Below the pieces are notes generated by a model, which was not told the origin of the DNA, searched no databases, and saw only the letters and a program-made list of their open reading frames with translations. A program made the translations under genes and the position numbers. From the NCBI GenBank assembly GCA_016584305.1, contig JACEEZ010022926.1, positions 225,001 through 289,000 on the forward strand: 64,000 nt of DNA. Direction: 5' to 3'. The DNA comes from Chionoecetes opilio. Taxonomy: Eukaryota > Arthropoda > Malacostraca > Decapoda > Majidae. Shown here in pieces: positions 1 to 11,950 of this stretch; the stretch's first letter is position 1; the number at the start of each line of letters is the position of its first letter.

Positions 1-500
1 GGGCAGTGGGGGTCAGGGGACTAACGGAGGCTGTGCAGGTGAACCGTGAATGTTGTGTGCCCAAATGTAAACAATACGACCGCTGAGCATGCTGCCACCT
101 GGCGGGAGGCGAGGCACGGACACTGACCGCCGGACAACTTGGTCAATTTACGAACAGGACCAGGCATTTCAACTAAAATGTCCGAGATTGACATATCCCC
201 GGACCTCGGATTTTGTCCGGCAAATCCAATATCCGGGAAATCGAGGTTTGTGTGTATATTCCTTTTGCCCCTATTTCTTAATAGCATTTTAATTTTATAT
301 TTTCATTCATCTCTTAGCATCCTTAAATTTCAATAATCTGTTGCTAAAACTCTTGATGGCTAGAAATATCCGCATCCGCAAATATTGGAAATAAATATCA
401 GCATCAGCAAATTCGTCATCATCGCGCATTGGTAGTGAAAAGACGTCTCCTGACCCCTCCCTGTTGTTAACGTGACTTGAGGTCTCGGTAGAGGATCAGG
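1..500. other. No gene seen; holds part of a dispersed repeat
   Basis: I see no convincing coding sequence here. The only structure is at about 278-425, which is related to 49222-49392 (listed separately). The stretch ends where the LINE ORF1 at 501 begins. Confidence 0.5.
278..425 (+). repeat. Dispersed repeat, copy 1 of 2
   Basis: This AT-rich segment shares a string of words with 49222-49392, including 'catccttaaatttcaataat', 'gatggctagaaat' and a run of 'atcagcatcagca'-type trinucleotides. The two copies are in the same orientation and clearly homologous but diverged. No coding potential or terminal repeat was recognised, so the family is unknown. Confidence 0.6.
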
Positions 501-1302
501 ATGGCCACGTCATTGGAGTTCAGTGAGGGTGTTGTGATGGCTGGGAGTGCAAAGGAAGTGGAGAGTGGAAGGAACGAGTTTCAGGTAGCTTCGAGTGTGG
601 TGGCGGGTGAGAGAGGGGGAAGAGTCAGGGTGCAAAGGAGTTTGTAGTGGAGTGCTGAAAACTCTACTTGAGGCGATTGAAGACTTGAAAAAGTGTTTCA
701 CAAGTGAAGTGAATGAGTTGAAAAGTGTTGTGAAAAGCAGGAGATAAAGATCCGATCTTTTAAATGTGGTTCGTGTCGGTTCAAATGGATTGCCTGGTGG
801 GGCACCTGCGAGAGGCGTACCTGGGATGGCACCAGAGGGTGCCTTGCCTGGTGGGACTAGTAAGGGTGGTTTGCCTAGTAAGTCACCTGAGAATTGGGGA
901 TAGAAAGTGGTAGAACAAGGAGGGGCTCGTCCGAGGCAGAGGAAGGATAACACTGACCAGTTAGTGTGCAGGAATTCATTTCAGGTACAGTAAACCCGTC
1001 ATGCTCGCGGGGGTTAGGGAACAGAGACACCCGCGAGTATCGTAAATCCGCGAGCATGACATTAGTTACCCCTCCCACCCCGAAAATAGGCTTACGGCAT
1101 AAGGAAAATGGATTTTGTTGCTTGAATGATAATTAATGATAATTTGGGATGCAAATAATGCAAAATAGTATAGATTGTATATTACAGGTGTATTAAAGAT
1201 TAGTAATAGGGTACAATAAACCCTTCATGTTCGCGGGGGTTAGGGAACAGAGACACCCGCGATTAGCGTAAATCCGCGAGCATGACATTAGTCATTCATT
1301 TA

Positions 1303-1303
<1 letters not shown>

Positions 1304-1342
<39 letters not shown>

Positions 1343-1880
1343 CTACATCACAAGGAACTGGCCAAGGGCACAACAAAAATGGGTAACACAAAGCCCGCTT
1401 AGTTGCCAGTCCCTATAAAGAAGACAGTAAGAGAATAAAATAAAAACAGAGGGGTAGGCCAATTTAGTTCGGGAGGTGTCTTGTTACTCTTCTTTTGAAA
1501 AGATTTAAGTCATAGGAAAGTGGAAAAATAGAAACAGGAAGAGAGTTCCAGAGTTTACCAGTGAAAGGGATGAAAGAGTAAAGATACTGATTAACTCTTG
1601 CATTAGGAAGATGGACAGAATAGGGATGAGAATGAGTAGAAAGTCTTGTGCAGCGAGGCTGCGGGAGTGGGGGAGGCATGCAGTTATCAAGTTCAGAAGA
1701 GCAGTGAGCATGAAAATAACGGTAGAAGAGAGCAAGAGAAGCAACATTGCGACGGTGATTTAAAGATTGAAGACAGTCAGTCAGAGGAGAAGAGTTGATG
1801 AGACGAAAAGCTTTTGACTCAACCCTGTTTAGGAGAGCTGTATGAGTGGATCCTCCCCAAACATGTGAGACATACTCCAA
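1304..1880 (-). mobile_element. 5'-truncated jockey-like LINE, 3' end (copy 1)
   Basis: The antisense strand ends in a poly-A tail (poly-T at about 1306-1339). It encodes the C-terminal part of a reverse transcriptase ORF with the landmarks SHVWGGSTHTALLNRV, FRLINSSPLTDCLQSL and FTGKLWNSLPVS, ending ...RRVTRHLPN. This tail recurs at 13683-13950 and 23300-24112. The copy is severely 5'-truncated, as is usual for target-primed reverse transcription. Its 5' junction lies next to a short match to the surrounding Tigger terminus at about 1876-1900. Confidence 0.8.
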
Positions 1881-1924
1881 CATGAAGGGTTTAGTGTACT
1901 GTACTGTATAAATGTAAACCATTG

Positions 1925-2107
1925 TTACCATTTTGCAGCATGGGGTATAGAGGAGGCTAGGGAAGCACTAATTTCTTTTTCCTTCTTATAAATGTACCTC
2001 ACCGTCGATTCATTTACCCCATAGTGGCGGCCACAGGCAGCGTAGGACATGCCACCCTTTATTTTCTTGATTAATTCACCCTTCTCATCTAAAGTCATCA
2101 CTTTCAT
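1925..2107 (-). pseudogene. N-terminal helix-turn-helix of a Tigger/pogo transposase (fragment)
   Basis: About 60 residues begin MKVMTLDEKGELIKKIKGG and continue through CGRHYGVNESTVRYIYK, the pattern of a CENP-B/Pipsqueak-type helix-turn-helix that binds transposon termini in pogo/Tigger transposases. The catalytic DDE region is missing. Reading stops about where the jockey-like LINE tail begins. The strand agrees with a transposase running from the right terminus (2464) leftwards. Confidence 0.75.
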
Positions 2108-3487
2108 GTCTCTTTTGGTCTTCTTTGGTCCTTTCCCGCTTGATTGAGGCTCCCAGATTTACGTTTGTTGGCCATGTTGACGAGATATACAAAATTAATA
2201 GCACTGCACTGTACCGACGAGAACGGGTAAACACAAGCTGGATTTTGTTCTACTGGCGGGAACTGGCAGAGTGGCGGTAGTGGCGGCCCTCACGCAGCTG
2301 CACACACAAAAAATTTTGCGCGCGCCATTCAAACTCCTTACTTTTCGTATTTTAAAATTATATTTAATTACCTGTACGTATTTATGTTTAATTACCCAAG
2401 GGTTGAAAACCCGTGAGTAATCAAATCCGCGAGCCTTAAACCCGCGAACATGAAGGGTTTATTGTACTCTCAGGACAGCAAGAGGAGGAAGAGGAGGTAA
2501 ACGATAAAAGGATAAATTGATTAAAACGATAAAATACGATACAACCCTACCCGAAGGAAAAATCTTGGTTGTTGGGGACAGCCAGATTAGGTACCTGGAC
2601 AGCGAGTTTTGTGACAAGAGACGGGATGCGTAGAAAGCGGGTGTTTTCCCAGGGAAGGGGATAGGTCATGTTAGTGATAGGATAGATGAGTGCATGGTAG
2701 ACTAAGGGAACAAGCCCATCATTTGCCAGAGCGCGGGAGGAAATGACGTTGATTGTTTAAGGCGTGAAGAACTGCTACGACGGTTCAAGGAGGCTGTATG
2801 TAAGATTAGGGATATGGGTGGGGTCCCTGTGGTGTGTGGTGTCCTTCCAAGGTGCACTGTTAACAATGAGTGGTACTCCAGGGCTATTGCTCTGAATTGC
2901 CGGCTGGCATTTCATTGCAAAGCCAATGGTTGGGCCTTTGTCGATAACTGGGACCTCTTTTTCGGACATAACAGCCTCTACCACAGAGATGGGGTGGACC
3001 TTTTGAGGAAAGGGGTTCAGATCTTATCTGAATCCCTTGAAAGGGAAGTAGGTGCCTTGCAGGCTTTTTTAAGATAGATAGCCAGGGATTAGACACTGGG
3101 GTCAGAGTAAAGGAAACCAGTGATACTACAAAAAGTTTTAGAATGCAGGGAACTAAAGTGATTCGTAAAAAGAGAGAGAGGGGAAGGGGTAGTTAAAGCT
3201 AGGGTCTCTTGATAAAACAAGGTACCGCCATACATAGGCCCTATGTTAAACGCTACTGGGCGCCATCTTAATGCCAGGGCCTCTCCGTTCACTCTAGACC
3301 CGCGGAAGTTCTCAAGGCATGACCCCGCAGTATATCATGTTATACATGTATAAATGATATACAGTACCCTCCCGAGTTTCACGCTATGCGAGTTTTGCAA
3401 TCCTCGAGTTTCGCGCTGAGTCCTAAATTCTTACCATCCCGACTTTCACGCATTATCTCCCAGAGTTTTGCGCTGCTTCGTACACTT

Positions 3488-3612
3488 TATTATTATTTTT
3501 TTTTTTTGTGCCTATAGCGCCATTTGGCAGTGACCTGCAGGGGTGGGATGGTAGGCCCTGTACTCAAGGGCTGTAATGGTTGGCCCTCGCCCGTGGTGGC
3601 GCAAGCAAGATT
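3488..3612 (-). repeat. Poly-A-tailed SINE/LINE 3'-tail repeat (copy 1)
   Basis: A T-run is followed by 'gtgcctatagcgcc', 'ggcagtgacctgcagggg' and 'ggttggccctcgcc'. Related sequence follows T-runs at 4690-4822 and 25545-25600. The T-run suggests insertion of an antisense poly-A-tailed retroelement. No internal promoter boxes were recognised, so it may be only the 3' tail of a LINE. Confidence 0.55.
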
Positions 3613-3941
3613 TTTATAAGAGTTAATGGGCTGCATTAGCATAAATTAACGATAACTAAATAAATATCATCATCAATCGGGGTATAAGCAGGCGCGCAGC
3701 CCTCAGTACTCACTGATTGTGTAAGCAACTGGGCGAGGCTTTCTCCGCCGGCCTCCGCTCCCGCACACCACAGTCACCGTTCCTCTCACGCACAAAGTAA
3801 CTACAGCTCATTATTATTACTACGTTTGCAGTGCTTAAGCTGTGTATTAAAATGCAGTGCGAATTGACTAGTCTTTAAGAATTGTAGACATGGGTAGAGT
3901 GATTAAATATACTTTTCAAGCTCACAAGGTAGTGGTATATA

Positions 3942-4139
3942 TCACTGGCGTAATAAGCCTGAAAGATCGCCACCAAGCAGAGTCGTGATGTCCTTCCATT
4001 TGTGCCGCGGTATATTATATGGATCTATATTCTCTATTTCCTTACATTTTTCAATGTAACAAGGAATAAATCCAGAGTCCAACATCCGGAGGACATAGTC
4101 TGACAGATGAACACCATCAATCACTTTCCCAGCCCTCAA
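3942..4139 (-). pseudogene. Short unassigned reading frame inside the outer Tigger element
   Basis: A 65-residue open frame (MRAGKVIDGVHLSDYVLRML...) lies downstream, on the same strand, of the transposase DNA-binding domain at 4198-4395. It may be decayed transposase from the same element, but I recognise no DDE landmark in it. It could also be a chance frame. Confidence 0.25.
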
Positions 4140-4197
4140 AAAAGAGATTAGTAAGCGTGAGTGTACCGCATTTACAGGGGAGGTAAGTGCCCTTTGT

Positions 4198-4395
4198 TTA
4201 CATCACCGCACGGCCACTGTTGTCTGTCGGCCAGCCGCCAGCCATGTGCTCGGGGCGGACCACTCGGCCATCTCCTCTCCCAGCGGTGATCCAAAAGTGT
4301 CTTTCTGTTGGTCTGTTTCCATTTTTTTTGGCGTATCGTATAACTTTTAGCTTGTATGTGATAGTATTAGTAAATCGTTTTGATGAATTTGCCAT
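4198..4395 (-). pseudogene. Tigger-type transposase N-terminal DNA-binding domain (fragment)
   Basis: The frame opens MANSSKRFTNTITYKLKV and continues IRYAKKNGNRPTERHFWI. This is the pattern of the Brinker/CENP-B-like helix-turn-helix at the N-terminus of many pogo/Tigger transposases (a basic start, a 'YKLKVI.YA...GNR.AERHF' helix pair). After about 37 residues the similarity stops, and no catalytic domain follows within the element. It supports placing 3362-6359 in the pogo/Tigger group and sets its transcription leftwards. Confidence 0.65.
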
Positions 4396-4585
4396 GGGTG
4401 ATAATTTCCAGGACTGAAGAGAGCTTAAGATACGTGTGACAGCCTAGTGGTAAGTGATACATCAACACTAGCAGACAATAGATGGCGCTGTTGGCGGCAA
4501 TCTGCCGCCAAAAGGGGAAATGTAAACATACCAGCGTGAGGACAGATTATGTAGTTGATTTGAATGACTTATGGTATTTGAAATA

Positions 4586-6099
4586 CACTCAAACCTCGGC
4601 AATCGCGCTTTACGGCTATCGCGCATACCCAAATGTACTACAATCCTCGGCTATAGCGCAGCAAGCTACCGCGTATTACGGCTATCACGCATCTTTTTTT
4701 TTCTTCTTTTTTTTTACCTTTAGCGACTGTAGGGAGTCACCTCCAGGGGCTGCAATGGTAGGCCCTGGAGGTTCACATGAGGACTGTGATCGTTGGCTCT
4801 CACCTCTAATGGCGCGGGAATGATTTTTAAAGTGGCGAAGTTTGCGGAATGGTTGGTCAAATATTGACGTCAGGGGGTTGCATACACAAAGTTTGTTACT
4901 GAAGGCCAAGAAATCCTGATTAACTCTAATATTTGACTGCTAAGCACTAAAAGTGTATTTACAAAGCTTATTTTTAGTTTTAAGAGTACTGTTAAGGCCT
5001 TAAATGTGCCGGGGAGCACCATTACCTCTTCACAAACATATGTTGGCCTGTTGTGGCCGCTAATCAAGATGGCGGCCCACGTAGGACATTTCTCGTCAGC
5101 TGTGCATATATAAACAAAGACGAAATGTGTATACAGTTGATTATGGTATGCTATTATCAAATGAAAAAAATAATAGTATAGTTTTCAATCATTATAACAT
5201 TGAAATGGAGACTATGTTGCCCAAATACCCTTGAAGCTGTCAACATTTTGGTTCATTTAGCATTGCTGAGCGGTTTGTTAGGATAAAGTTGGTACTTTCA
5301 ACGAGGCATATAAGAATGAGGTCAAAAGTGCTATTTTTTCCATGTATTTTGATGTGTTAAATATTATTGTGACATTAAAGATCGTAGGAAATGCCTCATT
5401 TTGCTGTTATCACCCCTCCTTAGTTCTTCAGTGTTGTTTAGGGCCGCGAATATCCGTTGAGGAAGCATATGAGCCCTGGAGATGTATTATGATCCTATCA
5501 CAGTCATGGTAGTTGATCAGTCTTCTTCACGAAGACAGGTAAGGTAAGGCAGATGACAAGTTATTAACAAAGTGTCGTCGTAAGGGGTGGACGCCCGCCG
5601 CCGATAGGTGGCGCGGGAGTCATTCCACCTCCTCGATAACAAACCTGGAGACCTGTCGGCAATGCGGGGTTTTGGGTGGGGAAAGTTGAAACTAGTTTTA
5701 TGCGGGGAGCAGATTATATGGATGGCATAAAATATATCTGGTAAACACTCTATTGGATGACATAAGGGCGTAAATACATAAAGATATATAACTGAAAGTT
5801 TAAGGGTAAGTCTACCTATTCCTAGAAAAATCTTAACCTAACCTAATGAGGCATTTCCGATGATTTTTAATGTAACCATCATTCTTATCACATCAAAATG
5901 CATAGCAAAAGAGCATTACTAGCCTCATACTGGTTGAAAGTATCAGAATACTGAAAAAAGTGGTAAAATATGTGGTCATCTTGGGGATCTTGGCACTAAT
6001 TAGAATTATTACCATTAGTTCTATTGTTCGGCTATCGCGATTTCGGCTATCGTGCGTCGATAGCGGCACCAATAAGGCGCGATAGCCAAGGGTTGAGTG
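4586..6099. mobile_element. Inner Tigger-like element nested in the 3 kb element
   Basis: The left end cactcaaacctcggcaatcg (4586) pairs with the inverted right end cgatagccaagggttgagtg (ending 6099). TA lies at 4584-4585 and 6100-6101. Both subterminal regions are built of repeated 'cggctatcgcg' words. A poly-T-headed tail repeat sits at 4690-4822. At about 5480-5570 a reversed segment resembles the LINE C-terminus repeat seen in Tigger elements A and D. No transposase was recognised. Confidence 0.75.
4690..4822 (-). repeat. Poly-A-tailed SINE/LINE 3'-tail repeat (copy 2)
   Basis: A T-rich tract at about 4691-4716 is followed by 'gggagtcacctccaggggct', 'ggtaggccctgg' and 'ggctctcacctctaatgg'. 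This parallels the copy at 3488-3612 word for word, with substitutions. It begins about 105 bases inside the left terminus of the inner Tigger-like element. Confidence 0.55.
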
Positions 6100-6635
6100 T
6101 ACATTACTTGTAACAGGTAAGTACTGAGGTACTGAGTACTGAGGAAGAACTACAACATTCGTCTTGGAAGACCATTAGTATTTTTCAGGGTATTTTGGGG
6201 GGGAAAACGTGAGTCTTATAAGCCGTAAAATATGGTACTACGCCTCACACCGGACTAAATAAGCATTTTTACAGGGTTTTCAATACCAGAGTTTCGCGAT
6301 CCTCGAGTTTAGCGCTATGCCTTGTGAATAAAGCAAGTGCGAAACTTGGGAGGGTACTGTACTGCTATCTTCGGAAATATTTGTTCTATAAGATTATCAC
6401 ATAAAACACAGTAAAACACATCAAATAAATGTCATTATGAGACTGAAGAAATATGCATGAACTTATAATTCACTTAAACTCGTCGTCATGTAAAACTTTG
6501 TGAGACAACTTATAAAATGGAATATATCAATAGAAGCAGAATTGTATTAGCTTTTCATTGATATATTTCGTTTTCTGATAAATGCAGTACCACCATGCAT
6601 ACATTAGCGTTAACTAAATAAATCGCCGCGCCGGC

Positions 6636-8375
<1,740 letters not shown>

Positions 8376-8452
<77 letters not shown>

Positions 8453-8500
8453 AATTTATTGTATATAAATAGATATGTATATATATATATATACTCTTAA
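8376..8500. repeat. (TA)n microsatellite
   Basis: About 70 bases of TA are followed by a shorter TA tract at about 8477-8492. It is probably the continuation of the tract at 6670-6845, separated by Tigger element A. Confidence 0.9.
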
Positions 8501-8628
8501 GCAAACAATGTTGAAAGCAGTCGAGCATTCTGTTTTATTAAGTTTTTTTATGTACGGTTTCTATTACTCGTACAAGTTTTTTATTTTCTTCTGTTAAATG
8601 ATTCAGAAGTTCTCCTATTGGTTGCAAC

Positions 8629-8657
8629 GTTTCGGAACTAACTCGTTCCATCTTCAG
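8629..8657 (-). ncRNA. Hammerhead-ribozyme-like core in the Penelope terminal region
   Basis: On the minus strand the order is CTGAAGA, T, GGAAC, GAGTTA, GTTCC, GAAAC. That is a hammerhead-style CUGANGA box, a 5-bp perfect stem with a 6-nt loop, and the GAAA box. Hammerhead motifs are reported in Penelope-like elements. The extra T between the box and the stem is not canonical, and I could not confirm stems I and III. Treat it as a degenerate or look-alike motif. Confidence 0.35.
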
Positions 8658-8748
8658 GCATGGTAGGATTCTGATCTGCGTAGCGGGAGTCTCAGCTTAT
8701 AAAGAAAGCGAATGGATCAAGCGACTGCCGGTGGGCGGGGCTAAGCAG

Positions 8749-9275
8749 CTAGGCTGGTAGTCCATTGGCTGTGCGGGTGTTGGTGTTGATATGTCGCTTA
8801 GCGGAAGGTAAAACTTGGAAGTCATCGGTTTGAGTGTTGATTTTAGGCTGTTTTAATGCGATGTATATTGCTTCTAGGTAAAGAAGGCGGCGAGGGTCTT
8901 GTTCCTTATCGAGAATAATGGTGTTCTTGTTCAGGTCGTCTCTTATCAGGCGGGAGTTGTGTACAATGTCATAATGATTTTTAATAGATCCATTATTCAG
9001 ATGACATGTAAGTCGCCTTGTAAGTCTTGTCCGAGCCATACCAATATAGGAGTGAGATCCACATTCTTCACTGTTACAGGTGTGTTGGTATATGACATGG
9101 TCTTCTTGAAGGGGCATCTGGTCACGTGAGGGGTGTTACGGAGCAGAAGTTGGGACGTTTTCCTTGTTTTATAGTAGATGATAAGAGCGAGAGGTCTTTC
9201 TTGGTCAATAGGACGAACATTGCGGTGTATTATGTCTTTAATAATTTTCTCGTCCGTCTTGTAGTCTGAAGACAT
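8749..9275 (-). pseudogene. Penelope-like GIY-YIG endonuclease region
   Basis: Two overlapping frames (9275 to about 9118, then 9117-8749) carry the linker ending SQLLLRNTPHVTRCP and then the endonuclease. The latter has HVIYQHTCNSEECGSHSYIG followed by MARTRLTRRLTCHLNNGSI. This matches the Penelope GIY-YIG variant with a C...C pair before YIG and an R...L.RRL..H helix. The endonuclease nicks the target for priming. A single frameshift near 9117 joins the two frames, so the gene is broken. The end (DFQVLPSAKRH...) is typical post-endonuclease tail. Confidence 0.75.
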
Positions 9276-9532
9276 GTGGTTCTTGTAGAAAAGCTTGATG
9301 GGATCGCTGGTGGTGGGGGTGGTATTCTCCTGGTTAGTGTACCGTTTGTCTACAATTCTCTTAGTGACGAGGGCTACATCAGAGTAAGCGTAGCCGTTGT
9401 TGATAAGGACTTGAGTGATGCGCTCTAGTTCATGGTGAGTGTCTTTCCAAGTAGAACAATGAGAGAGGCCTCTCCTGACATAAGCGTTGATGGTAGAATG
9501 CAGGTATCGCTTAGGGCACTCACTATCCCCGT

Positions 9533-9805
9533 TTAAGCAGAGTCCCTTGTTGGTGGGTTTGCAGAATACTGTGGTCTTGAATCCTGCTCTCTCTGCACTG
9601 ACGAGTACGTCCAGAAAAGGTAGACGTCCATTGGTGGCTTCCTCATAGGTGAATAGGTGAAATTGAGATCTGATTCAGTGATGAAACGATGCCCAAGGTC
9701 CTGTAGTTCTTGAACATTCTTCACCCGAACGAAGATATCATCAACATAGCAGCAGTAGAGTGAGGGGCAGTTGGAAACTAAGAGTTTAGATTCGATGGTC
9801 CCCAT
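9533..9805 (-). pseudogene. Penelope-like reverse transcriptase, palm and thumb fragment
   Basis: The frame contains the catalytic box CCYVDDIFVRVKN, then QDLGHRFITESDLNFTYS, as in Penelope reverse transcriptases. After residue 60 the frame shifts, and the continuing protein is read in other minus frames down to 9117. The upstream fingers and palm are missing. The invariant YVDD is preserved, but the copy cannot make a full enzyme. Confidence 0.75.
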
Positions 9806-10060
9806 TATTATAAAGTAGAAAAAGTATTTTGGTAACTCTCTCTCTCTCTCTTTTACTCATATCTCTCTTTCACTCATATATATCTCTCACGAGATCATAC
9901 CACACGAGAGCTATTAAATAAGGTTAAGGCACATGGAATAGATGGGAAGGTTCTTCATTAGATTAGATCTTGGCTAAGTGATAGGCAACAAAGGGTTGCA
10001 ATTAATGGTTCTAAATCTGAATGGGGGAAGGTAACAAGTGGGGTTTCACAAGGGTCTGTT

Positions 10061-10230
10061 TTGGGTCCATTACTATTTTTTATTTACATTAACGACTTAG
10101 ATAGAGGGATTAGCAGTGATATCAGGAAGTGTGCTGATGATACTAAGGTAGGTAGGATTATTAAATCACAGTCTGATGTAAACATATTGCAGGGAAACTT
10201 AGACAAATTAAATGAGTGGGTAATCAGGTG
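10061..10230 (+). pseudogene. LINE reverse transcriptase palm (first segment)
   Basis: The reading frame preserves GPLLFFIYINDLDRGISSD and KCADDTKVGRI (the FADD box with F changed to C), then LDKLNEWVIRW just before the palindromic insertion at 10231. The frame continues upstream to about 9905 with one stop (after KVLH). The next residues of the LINE, QMEFNIDKC, appear at 12702. Confidence 0.75.
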
Positions 10231-11002
10231 GGGGCATTCTACGTGAAGTGTACACACTATTTGGCAAAATCTCGACACTAGGTCATGGATTTTGATGGTT
10301 TTTTGCATGCAAGTTGGGTCTGGTGAGATAACATCAAATACCCATTTTTATGGCTCTGGGTTACCCATGACCATTTTTATGGCCAGGTCAATTTTGGGTC
10401 AAACTGATTGACCCTAAACCTTTGAGGTCATAACTTTGGCCAGAATTGACCAATCTGAACGATTTTGGTACCAAAATGCTCAGGAGAAAGAGATCTTTCA
10501 AATGAGTGGAAGAATGACATTCTTGGGACAATTTTTGCCATGATGACCCTTTTTTTAACTCTTTGACCTTTGACCCTGGCCAAAGTCCAACTTCGATCCG
10601 CCCAATTTTTTTGTGAATTTTAGCTCTTTTTAATCTTCCATAGCTCCAGAAAAAATAAAAATGGGATCTCCAGGGGTTTTGAATCCAGGGGCATTTATGT
10701 ACCCCCAGGTGGGTGGTTTTTTCAGTCATGTCGCTCTACTGGGGCCGTTTATGACATCAGACAGTGTTCGTAAATAGTGATTTTGAGAATGTTTGATTTA
10801 TTTTGACACAGTCATCATATTTCAGTCTTTCCAAACACGACCTCTCCCCCTTTCCCTCGGCTCCCCTGCCTTTTTCAGTCTTACATTAGATGTTATTTAA
10901 TACAAAACATTAGACAAAAGATTATTTAGGACAAAAATTTAAACAAAATTTTTAGACATAACATTGTGTAATACTACATAGGTACTCATTTGAGCAGAGC
11001 CA

Positions 11003-11278
11003 TCACTTTGTTTGTTGCATCAGATCCTTCTTGCTAATCGTGTAGGTTCTTCCTGTTGCAGTTTTTGGTTCTACTGACACCAAAATGGGCAGAGATGTCC
11101 ATAAAACAAGAATCTTCCATTTCAGGAAGCAAAAACTGGGAGAGGGTCCAGCGGGTGAAGAAATTTTTACATTCACTTCTTGTGACTCTGGAAAAGCTTC
11201 AGAAATGCAAGCAAGCCACCAATGTCCATGTAAATCACAGTGACATAGCCTGCAAGTTTTCCATTTAAACCCGGACAT
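11003..11278 (-). pseudogene. Left-arm remnant of an uncharacterised protein C-terminus
   Basis: The frame includes CHCDLHGHWWLACISEAFPE and ends LVSVEPKTATGRTYTISKKD. The same protein end is present in the right arm on the plus strand (11660 onward). I recall similar 'HWWLA.I' to 'SGRTYTIS' modules in uncharacterised invertebrate proteins but cannot name the family. A barrel-like domain is a guess. The frame lacks its N-terminus, which would lie across the spacer. Confidence 0.5.
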
Positions 11279-11329
11279 GAAATATTTTTTGTTACTGATT
11301 CTAATCTAAAAGTTTTCACAGAGACTAAA

Positions 11330-11950
11330 TGCCATGGGAAAGGCCCATCAGACGGCGTAGGTGGCACCATCAAAAGGGGGGCAACTAAAGAGAGCTTGAG
11401 AAGACCCTATGACAACAGATTGTATCACCAAGAGATTTGTTTGTATTCGCTGAAACTCTTGGGAATATGAAGTTTGGATATGGAACTCAAGAGGAATATG
11501 AACAGGAGGAAGAACTTTTGAAAACCAGACCTCCCACCAAAACTATTCCAGGCAACAAAAACTTCATTCGTTCATTCCAATATCAAAGGAGGCTCTCCAA
11601 GTTCGCCATTTTTGTCTCTGTGACACTTTTAGATTAGAATCAGTAACAAAAAATATTTCATGTCCCTGTTCAATGGAAAACTTGCAGGGTATGTCACTGT
11701 GATTTACGATGGACATTGGTGGCTTGCTTGCATTTCTGAAGCTTTTCCAGAGTCACAAGAAGTGAATGTGAAATTTCTTCACCTGCATGGACCCTCTCCC
11801 AGTTTTTGCTTCCCTGAAATGGAAGATTCTTGTTTTAAAGGACATCTCTGACATTTTGGTGTCCCGTAAACCAAAACTGCAACAGGAAGAACCTACACGA
11901 TTAGCAAGAAGGAGTCTGATGCAACAAACAAAGTGATGGTTTTGCTCAAA
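11330..11950 (+). pseudogene. Spacer plus right-arm remnant of the same uncharacterised protein
   Basis: Reading on the plus strand across the spacer gives, in successive broken frames, CHGKGPSDGVGGTIKRGATK with ESLRRPYDN, then FVFAETLGNMKF, then GKLAGYVTVIYDGHWWLACI at about 11670-11730. Terms like 'HGKG..DG.GG..KR' followed by the HWWLA module appear together in uncharacterised invertebrate, probably transposon-derived, proteins. I do not assign a function. The order shows that the spacer is the coding sequence just upstream of the duplicated arm, so the right arm is the natural continuation and the left arm is its inverted copy. Confidence 0.5.

Larger units (their letters stand above)
988..2464 (-). 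mobile_element. Tigger/pogo-like DNA transposon inserted in the LINE ORF1
   Basis: The left terminus begins cagtaaaccc at 988 and the right terminus ends gggtttattg at 2464. Both are flanked by TA, the target of pogo/Tigger elements. A second, closer match to the right terminus starts at 1214 (caataaacccttcatgttcg), also preceded by TA, so there are two left ends and one right end. Both left ends continue into a shared block with words such as 'agggaacagagacacccgcga' within the first 60 bases. The transposase fragment (1925-2107, minus) is antisense to the LINE. A jockey-like LINE tail fills about 1304-1880. The element is non-autonomous. Confidence 0.75.
501..3077 (+). pseudogene. LINE ORF1 (coiled coil plus SGNH/GDSL hydrolase-like domain), interrupted
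   Basis: This is the remnant of ORF1 from a non-LTR retrotransposon, probably CR1/L2-like, whose ORF1 proteins often carry an SGNH esterase-like domain. The first part (501-987) opens MATSLEFSEG and, in a shifted frame, has a heptad-like stretch around LLEAIEDLKK. The second part (2467-3077) has the SGNH landmarks in order: GDSQIRYLD near 2575, GGND near 2740 and YHRDGVDLLRKG near 2980. Two in-frame stops lie between the first two blocks. The halves are separated by a Tigger-like element; with one TA of the duplication removed, the frame runs FQV then LSGQQEEEEE. Without the insert the ORF would be about 365 codons. It is a dead copy, and its ORF2 is not adjacent. Confidence 0.7.
3362..6359 (-). 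mobile_element. Outer Tigger/pogo-like element, about 3.0 kb
   Basis: The left end cagtaccctcccgagttt (3362) is matched by the inverted right end aacttgggagggtactg (ending 6359). TA flanks both sides (3360-3361 and 6360-6361). The subterminal parts contain repeated motifs of the type 'ctcgagtttcgcgct' at both ends. A transposase N-terminus lies on the minus strand at 4198-4395. An independent Tigger-like element occupies 4586-6099, so the outer element is about 1.5 kb without it. Confidence 0.75.
8520..9830 (-). mobile_element. Penelope-like element, 5'-truncated
   Basis: The minus strand encodes, across several frameshifts, the end of a reverse transcriptase and a GIY-YIG endonuclease, the two-domain layout specific to Penelope-like elements. 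It is truncated at about 9806-9830, next to a (CT)n stretch. The terminal part at about 8600-8680 carries the gaagatggaac...gttccgaaacgtt motif commonly seen near Penelope ends. It appears inactive. Confidence 0.75.
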
